DNA of 5,996 nt from an uncultured Pseudomonadota bacterium (GTDB taxonomy: Bacteria; Pseudomonadota; Gammaproteobacteria; Burkholderiales; Methylophilaceae), in the NCBI GenBank assembly GCA_903854305.1, contig CAINWC010000339.1:1-5996 (forward strand). The letters run 5' to 3'. How positions within the stretch are numbered: the first letter of the stretch is position 1; every line of letters starts with the position of its first letter. Under the pieces are notes generated by a model. The model was not told the DNA's origin. It made no database searches and saw nothing but the letters and a program-made list of their open reading frames with translations. The translations under genes and the position numbers were made by a program. Positions 1 through 5,996 of this stretch are shown here, in pieces.

Positions 1-285
1 ATTTCAGGTATGCATGCAGGTGTTTCAGCAATGTTAGGTGGTGCATCTGTATTGTTAGGCGCATCCGTTGCAGCAATCATCGCAAAACGCGGTGCAAATA
101 ATGAAGATCCAACAGCAATTTTGCTTAATTTGTTAAAAGCAGAAGCTGTTAAAATTTTGATGATTATCATTTTGTTAGTCATCGTATTTAAAGTCTATAA
201 GCAGTTAGTGCCGTTTGCGCTCATTGCTGGTTTAGCCGCTGCGGCGCTGTTCTCTGGCGCGGCATTGAGTAAGTTAAAAGTGTGA
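1..285 (+). CDS. atpI: ATP synthase subunit I (AtpI), 5' end truncated by the window
   Basis: Frame 1 is open from the first base, so the gene begins upstream. The ATG at position 10 is probably an internal Met (residues ISGMHAG run straight through it). The visible part is 94 codons ending in TGA, against roughly 120-130 residues for the family, so about 25-35 residues are missing. Three hydrophobic stretches are visible: a Gly/Ala-rich one ending at AAIIAKR, then KILMIIILLVIVFKVYK, then VPFALIAGLAAAALFSGAAL. A small multi-helix membrane protein directly before atpB is diagnostic of AtpI. In this family it is a non-structural membrane factor thought to help assembly of the c-ring; it is not part of the finished enzyme. 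AtpI sequences are poorly conserved, so the call rests mainly on position and topology. It is followed after 62 nt by atpB and is probably co-transcribed with it. Confidence 0.88.
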   Translation: MSGMHAGVSAMLGGASVLLGASVAAIIAKRGANNEDPTAILLNLLKAEAVKILMIIILLVIVFKVYKQLVPFALIAGLAAAALFSGAALSKLKV

Positions 286-307
286 TTATAAATTCTTGTC
301 AATTAAG

Positions 308-327
308 CGACGTAAAGTCGAACTTTA
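308..327 (+). other. Two overlapping alternative short hairpins in the atpI-atpB spacer
   Basis: CGAC (308-311) can pair with GTCG (317-320) around a 5-nt loop. Alternatively TAAAG (313-317) can pair with CTTTA (323-327), also with a 5-nt loop. The two share bases 313-320 and cannot form together. Both are short, so this is a weak candidate for RNA structure ahead of atpB. The rest of the 62-nt spacer shows no other signal apart from a poor ribosome binding site (AGAG at 331-334, 13 nt before the atpB start). Confidence 0.25.
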
Positions 328-344
328 GTTAGAGTAAATATTAG

Positions 345-1550
<1,206 letters not shown>

Positions 1551-1581
1551 TTAGTTAAAAGTAATACGTTGTTCAATGATT

Positions 1582-1620
1582 TGTTTGGGTCAGGTTAGTT
1601 GACTCAAACATTTATTTGAT
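1582..1620 (+). terminator. Stem-loop after atpE: attenuating terminator or mRNA 3'-end stabiliser
   Basis: TGTTTGGGTCA (1582-1592) pairs with TGACTCAAACA (1600-1610) along all 11 bp, with one G-U pair (1588/1604) and a 7-nt loop. The sequence after it, TTTATTTGAT (1611-1620), is T-rich but interrupted, so it would make at best a leaky intrinsic terminator. It lies 31 nt after the atpE stop and 61 nt before atpF. In this position it could cut down transcription into the downstream genes, or protect the 3' end of a shorter atpI-B-E transcript. Either would raise c subunit over the others. The stem is seen directly; its function is inferred. Confidence 0.5.
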
Positions 1621-1637
1621 GACTTACTAGTTTAACG

Positions 1638-1651
1638 ATTTAAGCTTAAAT
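1638..1651 (+). repeat. 14-bp perfect palindrome upstream of atpF
   Basis: ATTTAAGCTTAAAT is a perfect palindrome 20 nt before the atpF start. As RNA it has no room for a loop unless the centre opens, so it is a better candidate for a protein-binding DNA site than for a hairpin. It is mostly A and T, and chance occurrence in AT-rich spacer DNA is a real possibility. The rest of the 121-nt atpE-atpF spacer, apart from the stem-loop at 1582-1610, shows no convincing promoter. Confidence 0.3.
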
Positions 1652-1671
1652 GAATTTAAAATGGATCAAAA

Positions 1672-2142
1672 ATGAACATTAACTTTACACTAATCGCACA
1701 AGCAATCGCATTTGCTGTGTTGATTTGGTTCACAGTGAAATTCGTTTGGCCACCGCTGTTATCAGCGATTGAAACACGCCAAAAGGAAATCGCTGATGGT
1801 TTAGCCGCAGCACAAGAAGGCAAAAGTGCTTTGGAAGTTGCCGCTAAAAAATCAGAAGTGACTTTGAACGAAGCCAAGCAAAAGGCCAGCGAAATTATTG
1901 GTCAAGCTGAAAAGCGTGGTTCACAAATTGTTGAGGACGCTAAAGGCGTAGCAAAGACAGAAAGTGACCGCATTTTAGCAGGTGGTGTAGCTGATCTTGA
2001 GCAGGAAATAAACCGTGCAAAAGAAGGTTTACGTTCGCAAGTATCGGCTCTGGCAATTGCTGGTGCTGAAAAAATATTGCGTAAAGAAATTGACGCAAAT
2101 GCACACAGCGAAATGTTATCTAAACTCGCTGCAGAACTTTAA
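1672..2142 (+). CDS. atpF: F1Fo ATP synthase subunit b
   Basis: This is the peripheral stalk subunit that links the membrane sector to delta and the alpha3beta3 head as a dimer. The 156-residue length is the same as E. coli subunit b. One N-terminal membrane helix (about 5-24, FTLIAQAIAFAVLIWFTVKF) is followed by the conserved VWPPLL turn and then RQKEIADGL with Arg36, matching E. coli R36. Residues about 35-125 are charged and alanine-rich and should form the long coiled coil of the stalk. The C-terminus (about 126-156, including AIAGAEKILRKEI) matches the delta-binding region. The start at 1672 fits the family N-terminus. Its ribosome binding site is poor (GGA at 1663-1665), and the start overlaps a four-codon frame beginning at 1661. 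The gene ends 9 nt before atpH. Confidence 0.97.
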   Translation: MNINFTLIAQAIAFAVLIWFTVKFVWPPLLSAIETRQKEIADGLAAAQEGKSALEVAAKKSEVTLNEAKQKASEIIGQAEKRGSQIVEDAKGVAKTESDRILAGGVADLEQEINRAKEGLRSQVSALAIAGAEKILRKEIDANAHSEMLSKLAAEL

Positions 2143-2145
2143 GGA
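2140..2145 (+). promoter_or_regulatory. atpH ribosome binding site overlapping the atpF stop codon
   Basis: TAAGGA includes the atpF stop TAA (2140-2142) and lies 6 nt before the atpH ATG. Ribosomes finishing atpF would be placed on the atpH initiation site, so translation of b and delta is probably coupled. Confidence 0.7.
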
Positions 2146-2151
2146 TAAGAC

Positions 2152-2688
2152 ATGGCTGAAATATCAACCATCGCAAGGCCTTACGCTGTTGCTGCTTTCA
2201 ACCTTGGCAAGGAGCAAAACGCGCTTGCCAAGTGGTCTGAAATGTTAGGCTTTGCAGCTGCTGTCGCAAGTGACGCGCAGATGCAAGCCTATATTCAAGA
2301 CCCGAAAGTAGTGAGCAGTGAATTGCAAAGCACATTTTTAAAAGTGTGTGGCGATAAGCTTAATGTACAAGGGCAAAATCTGATTAAAGTGCTGGTTGAA
2401 TATAACCGCATGGACATCTTGCAAGCCATTACCTCTGCTTTTGAAGAATTAAAAGCACAGGATGAAGGTGTGCTTGATGCTCAAATCATTGCCGCGGCTA
2501 AACCTAGCGCTGCAGAAGTTAAAGATTTGGTTAAGCGCTTAGAAGTTAAGTTTGGTAAAAAGATTGAAGCCATTGTTTCTGTAGACTCAGAGCTTATTGG
2601 TGGCATTAAAATTATTGTTGGCGATACCGTGATAGACGCATCAGTCAAAGGTCAGTTACAGAATTTAGCTTACACGCTTTCGGCATAA
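2152..2688 (+). CDS. atpH: F1Fo ATP synthase subunit delta
   Basis: Delta (the OSCP homologue) sits on top of the F1 head and joins the N-termini of alpha to the C-terminal part of subunit b. The 178-residue product matches the usual length (E. coli 177). The N-terminal helical domain begins with the family motif ARPYAVAAF (8-16). The C-terminal domain carries the delta signature region DSELIGGIKIIVGDTVIDAS (145-164) followed by VKGQLQNL. The start at 2152 keeps the standard N-terminus MAEISTIARPYA. A good ribosome binding site overlaps the end of atpF, so the two genes are likely translated together. The stop codon lies inside the left arm of a small hairpin in the following spacer. Nothing is missing or broken. 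Confidence 0.97.
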   Translation: MAEISTIARPYAVAAFNLGKEQNALAKWSEMLGFAAAVASDAQMQAYIQDPKVVSSELQSTFLKVCGDKLNVQGQNLIKVLVEYNRMDILQAITSAFEELKAQDEGVLDAQIIAAAKPSAAEVKDLVKRLEVKFGKKIEAIVSVDSELIGGIKIIVGDTVIDASVKGQLQNLAYTLSA

Positions 2689-2722
2689 GGCCATTCGCCT
2701 TAAGTCAATGAATAACTTAGGC
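2686..2722 (+). other. Mutually exclusive stem-loops in the atpH-atpA spacer
   Basis: Stem 1 pairs TAAGGC (2686-2691, starting with the atpH stop codon) with GCCTTA (2697-2702) around a 5-nt loop. Stem 2 pairs GCCTTAAGT (2697-2705, one bulged T) with ACTTAGGC (2715-2722) around a 9-nt loop. The segment 2697-2702 belongs to both, so only one can form. A ribosome stopping at the atpH stop would cover the left arm of stem 1 and favour stem 2. Neither stem covers the atpA ribosome binding site at 2733-2737. The pairing is seen; a regulatory role is speculative. Confidence 0.35.
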
Positions 2723-2732
2723 AAAGAAAATT

Positions 2733-2737
2733 AGGAG
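2733..2737 (+). promoter_or_regulatory. Strong ribosome binding site of atpA
   Basis: AGGAG ends 5 nt before the atpA ATG at 2743. It is the closest match in the window to the canonical site and suits alpha, which is needed three times per enzyme. It fixes the start of atpA. Confidence 0.8.
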
Positions 2738-2742
2738 CAACA

Positions 2743-4284
2743 ATGCAGTTATCTACATCAGAAATCAGTGAACTGATTAAAAGCAGATTAGAGAATTTTT
2801 CTACCTCAGCTGAAGCGCGTACTCAAGGTACGGTAATTTCAGTCACTGACGGTATCGTACGTATTCACGGCCTTTCAAACGTGATGGCTGGCGAGATGAT
2901 CGAATTTCCAGGCAATACATTTGGCTTAGCGCTTAACTTAGAGCGTGACTCAGTGGGTGCTGTGGTTTTAGGTGATTACGAGCATATTACTGAAGGCGAC
3001 GTCTGTAAATGTACCGGTCGTATTTTAGAAGTGCCAGTTGGTCCAGAATTAATCGGCCGTGTTGTGAATGCTTTGGGTCAGCCAATTGATGGCAAAGGTC
3101 CAATCAATGCAAAAATGACTGACAAAATTGAAAAAGTTGCGCCAGGTGTGATTGCCCGTAAATCAGTTTCACAACCAGTGCAAACTGGCTTGAAATCAGT
3201 TGACTCTATGGTGCCAGTTGGCCGTGGCCAACGTGAATTGATTATTGGTGACCGTCAAACAGGTAAAACTGCTGTTGCGATTGATGCCATCATCAATCAA
3301 AAAGGTCAAAACATGACCTGTATCTACGTTGCGATTGGCCAAAAGGCTTCTACAGTCGCTAATGTGGTACGTAAATTAGAAGAAAACGGCGCGATGGCTT
3401 ATACCATTGTTGTTGCTGCAACCGCTTCTGATTCAGCTGCATTGCAATTCTTAGCCCCATATTCTGGTTGTACCATGGGCGAATACTTCCGTGATCGCGG
3501 TGAAGATGCGTTGATCGTTTATGATGATTTGACTAAACAAGCGATTGCTTATCGTCAAATTTCATTGCTATTACGCCGTCCACCAGGTCGTGAAGCTTAT
3601 CCGGGTGATGTGTTCTACATTCACTCACGTTTGTTAGAGCGTGCTGCTCGCGTGAATGAAGATTATGTAGAAAAATTCACTAATGGTGCGGTTAAAGGTA
3701 AAACTGGTTCATTGACAGCATTGCCAGTGATTGAAACTGCAGCAGGCGACGTTTCTGCGTTCGTTCCAACTAACGTGATTTCAATTACCGATGGTCAGAT
3801 CTTCTTAGAAACAGACTTGTTCAATGCTGGTATCCGTCCTGCGATCAATGCTGGTATTTCAGTATCTCGCGTTGGTGGTGCTGCACAAACTAAAGTGATT
3901 AAAAAATTAGGCGGTGGTGTACGTTTAGCCTTAGCGCAATACCGTGAGTTAGCAGCTTTCGCGCAGTTTGCTTCTGATCTAGATGAAGCAACCCGTAAAC
4001 AATTAGATCGCGGTCGTATGTTTACTGAGTTGATGAAACAGGCGCAGTACGCACCATTAAGTGTTTCTAACATGGCAATTACCTTGTTGGCTGCGAATAA
4101 AGGCTACTTTGACGATGTTCCAACCAATAAAGTATTAGCATTTGAAACTTCACTACACGGTTTCATGGGTTCTAAATACAAAGCATTGATGGATGGCATT
4201 GAAAAAACTAAAGACTTGGCTGGCGATAACGAAAAAGCGGTTGAAGCGGCAATTCAAGACTTTAAAGCAACCAACGCTTACTAA
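2743..4284 (+). CDS. atpA: F1Fo ATP synthase subunit alpha
   Basis: Alpha alternates with beta in the catalytic head, binds nucleotide at the non-catalytic sites and supplies the arginine finger to the catalytic ones. The 513 residues match E. coli alpha in length and numbering. The N-terminal beta-barrel is at about 25-95. The nucleotide-binding domain follows, with Walker A GDRQTGKT at 169-176 (Lys175) and [12 protein letters not shown] at 256-267 as the Walker B region. The alpha/beta family signature [10 protein letters not shown] is at 366-375, followed by arginine finger Arg376 (E. coli R376). The C-terminal helical domain runs from about 380 to the end. The start follows a strong AGGAG, and no key residue is missing. 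It is followed after 23 nt by atpG. A frame on the opposite strand at 3795-4073 is a shadow of this gene. Confidence 0.99.
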   Translation: MQLSTSEISELIKSRLENFSTSAEARTQGTVISVTDGIVRIHGLSNVMAGEMIEFPGNTFGLALNLERDSVGAVVLGDYEHITEGDVCKCTGRILEVPVGPELIGRVVNALGQPIDGKGPINAKMTDKIEKVAPGVIARKSVSQPVQTGLKSVDSMVPVGRGQRELIIGDRQTGKTAVAIDAIINQKGQNMTCIYVAIGQKASTVANVVRKLEENGAMAYTIVVAATASDSAALQFLAPYSGCTMGEYFRDRGEDALIVYDDLTKQAIAYRQISLLLRRPPGREAYPGDVFYIHSRLLERAARVNEDYVEKFTNGAVKGKTGSLTALPVIETAAGDVSAFVPTNVISITDGQIFLETDLFNAGIRPAINAGISVSRVGGAAQTKVIKKLGGGVRLALAQYRELAAFAQFASDLDEATRKQLDRGRMFTELMKQAQYAPLSVSNMAITLLAANKGYFDDVPTNKVLAFETSLHGFMGSKYKALMDGIEKTKDLAGDNEKAVEAAIQDFKATNAY

Positions 4285-4296
4285 CCTCCACTATTT

Positions 4297-4300
4297 AGGA
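4297..4300 (+). promoter_or_regulatory. Ribosome binding site of atpG
   Basis: AGGA lies 7 nt before the atpG ATG at 4308, in an otherwise plain 23-nt spacer. It supports the chosen start. Confidence 0.65.
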
Positions 4301-4307
4301 TAATAAA

Positions 4308-5246
4308 ATGGCTGGAAGTAAAGAGATTAGAACCAAGATCAAGAGTGTAGAAAATACGCGCAAGATCACTAAAGCGATGGAAATGGTAGCTGCTTCTAAA
4401 ATGCGTAAAGCGCAAGATAGAATGCGTGCCTCACGTCCCTACGCAGATAAAATCCGTAACGTTGCTGCGCATCTTTCATTCGCTCAGGTTGAATACAAAC
4501 ATCCGTATTTAGTTAAGCGTGATGTGGTGAAGAATGTTGGTTTGATTGTGGTGAGCTCAGACAAAGGCCTATGTGGCGGTTTAAACACCAATATGTTACG
4601 TTTGTCTGTTAACCAGATGAAAACATGGGAATCTGAAGGCAAAGCGATTTCTGTTAGCGCCATTGGCAATAAAGGGTTTAGCTTTATGAACCGCGTGGGC
4701 GCGAATGTTAAATCGCACATCATCGGTTTAGGTGATGTGCCGCACATGGAAAATCTGATTGGTACGATTAAGGTGATGCTGGACGCTTATACTACAGGCG
4801 AAATTGACGAGCTTCATATTTGTTATACCAAGTTCATCAATACCATGAAGCAAGAGCCGGTAATGGAGCAACTGCTACCGCTTACTAGCAAGCACTTGGG
4901 TGTGCATGCTACTCACGTAAGTGCAGAGCCACTTTCAGCCAGCAGTGTAATCAAGAGTGCAGTTCAGATTGGCATTGCTAAAGGTCATTGGGATTACATC
5001 TACGAGCCTGAAGCTAAGCCGGTGATTGACCTATTGATGGTGCGTTATATCGAATCACTGGTATATAACGCGGTGTCAGAAAACATGGCTTCAGAGCAAT
5101 CATCACGTATGGTGGCGATGAAATCAGCATCTGATAATGCTAAAGAAGTGATTGGTGATTTAAAGCTGATTTACAACAAAGCACGTCAAGCAGCGATTAC
5201 CAAAGAGATTTCAGAAATCGTCGGCGGTGCGGCGGCAGTAGCCTAG
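4308..5246 (+). CDS. atpG: F1Fo ATP synthase subunit gamma, with an internal insertion
   Basis: Gamma is the central rotor shaft. Its N- and C-terminal helices form a coiled coil inside alpha3beta3, and its globular part contacts the c-ring and epsilon. The N-terminal helix (about 1-55, including [20 protein letters not shown]), the Rossmann-like part with GLCGGLN (87-93), and the C-terminal helix with [17 protein letters not shown] (262-278) and the family signature [14 protein letters not shown] (297-310) are all present. At 312 residues it is about 25 longer than E. coli gamma (287). The excess lies between LLPL (189-192) and WDYIYEP (228-234): 35 residues here against 12-13 in E. coli. 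Reading frame and flanking motifs are intact, so this is a real in-frame insertion and not a frameshift. It contains no cysteine. It is followed by an unusually long 127-nt spacer before atpD. Confidence 0.97.
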   Translation: MAGSKEIRTKIKSVENTRKITKAMEMVAASKMRKAQDRMRASRPYADKIRNVAAHLSFAQVEYKHPYLVKRDVVKNVGLIVVSSDKGLCGGLNTNMLRLSVNQMKTWESEGKAISVSAIGNKGFSFMNRVGANVKSHIIGLGDVPHMENLIGTIKVMLDAYTTGEIDELHICYTKFINTMKQEPVMEQLLPLTSKHLGVHATHVSAEPLSASSVIKSAVQIGIAKGHWDYIYEPEAKPVIDLLMVRYIESLVYNAVSENMASEQSSRMVAMKSASDNAKEVIGDLKLIYNKARQAAITKEISEIVGGAAAVA

Positions 5247-5322
5247 GCGATTGGGCGATACTAATATTTGCGTAGCAAATGTTAGGTAGAGACCAGAATC
5301 GCATAGGTGTGGCAGTAGCCTA
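5234..5322 (+). repeat. 12-bp direct repeat spanning the atpG 3' end and the spacer
   Basis: GGCAGTAGCCTA occurs exactly at 5234-5245 (last codons of atpG, running into its stop) and again at 5311-5322 in the spacer, 77 bp apart. The second copy is preceded by GGTGT, echoing GGTGCGGC before the first, and would also read Ala-Val-Ala-stop. This looks like a duplicated atpG tail surrounding the palindromic segment. It could be a target-site duplication or a slippage duplication. The identity is exact; the origin is inferred. Confidence 0.6.
5242..5307 (+). repeat. 66-bp imperfect palindrome between atpG and atpD
   Basis: The outer arms CCTAGGCGATT (5242-5252) and AATCGCATAGG (5297-5307) are complementary at 10 of 11 positions. 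The next bases (GG 5253-5254 with CC 5293-5294) can extend the pairing past a 2-nt bulge. The core is an 11-bp hairpin, CTAATATTTGC (5261-5271) with GCAAATGTTAG (5275-5285), one U-G pair and a 3-nt loop. No T-run follows, so it is not a classic terminator. The overall form resembles a small REP- or MITE-like element, or a processing/stability hairpin. No transposase or known family is recognised. Its left arm overlaps the atpG stop codon. Confidence 0.55.
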
Positions 5323-5339
5323 AACAGAATTTAATTAAC

Positions 5340-5996
<657 letters not shown>

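Noticed and set aside
10..285. Complete short atpI starting at the ATG at 10
   Set aside because: The frame is open to the window edge, there is no room to see a ribosome binding site, and the product would be too short for the family; the window cuts the gene.
1656..1877. 73-residue frame on the minus strand
   Set aside because: It lies almost wholly across atpF, has no family resemblance, and atpF is certain; it is a shadow frame.
2015..2248. 77-residue frame on the plus strand across the atpF-atpH junction
   Set aside because: It is out of frame with two well-supported genes and its translation resembles no family.
3795..4073. 92-residue minus-strand frame within atpA
   Set aside because: It is antisense to a highly conserved part of alpha and has no ribosome binding site or recognisable motif.
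4484..4747. 87-residue minus-strand frame within atpG
   Set aside because: It is antisense to the conserved gamma Rossmann-like region, with no independent support.
5261..5285. Hairpin after atpG as an intrinsic terminator
   Set aside because: The bases after the stem (GTAGAGACC) contain no T-run, and atpD must be transcribed through this point.
5261..5322. Possible integron attC site, because GTTAGGT at 5281-5287 fits GTTRRRY
   Set aside because: No matching RYYYAAC core lies upstream at the proper distance, and there is no integrase or cassette structure; the context is a core operon.

Overview
The window holds most of a bacterial F1Fo ATP synthase operon, read entirely on the + strand in the order atpI (5' end cut off), atpB, atpE, atpF, atpH, atpA, atpG, atpD (3' end cut off). 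This is the standard proteobacterial gene order, and atpC would be expected just beyond the right edge. No other protein-coding gene is supported on either strand. The remaining open frames are shadows of these genes.

The organism is most likely a betaproteobacterium. The c subunit carries a [13 protein letters not shown] first helix and an ANP-containing C-terminus, the a subunit is of the long proteobacterial type, and all subunits align readily with E. coli and beta/gamma homologues recalled from memory. The DNA is moderately AT-rich (about 40-45% GC by eye), which would suit a low-GC beta lineage such as Methylophilaceae. That family-level guess is inference only.

Layout: positions 1-285 are the end of atpI. 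Positions 348-2142 encode the Fo membrane sector (a, c, b). Positions 2152-5996 encode F1 subunits delta, alpha, gamma and the first 207 codons of beta. Together they form the rotary proton-driven ATP synthase. Protons pass between subunit a (Arg223) and the c-ring (Asp63) and turn the ring and gamma, while b and delta hold the alpha3beta3 head still. The key residues are intact wherever the gene is visible, so the enzyme looks functional.

The spacers are 62, 66, 121, 9, 54, 23 and 127 nt. The longer ones hold the less routine signals: a U-rich leader with a strong ribosome binding site before atpE, an 11-bp stem-loop after atpE, overlapping alternative hairpins between atpH and atpA, and a 66-bp imperfect palindrome with a flanking 12-bp direct repeat between atpG and atpD. 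The main protein-level oddity is a gamma subunit about 25 residues longer than that of E. coli. The extra residues sit where chloroplast and cyanobacterial gamma subunits carry their regulatory insert. I see no sign of a wholly new system. The region is a core housekeeping operon with a few features that deserve checking.
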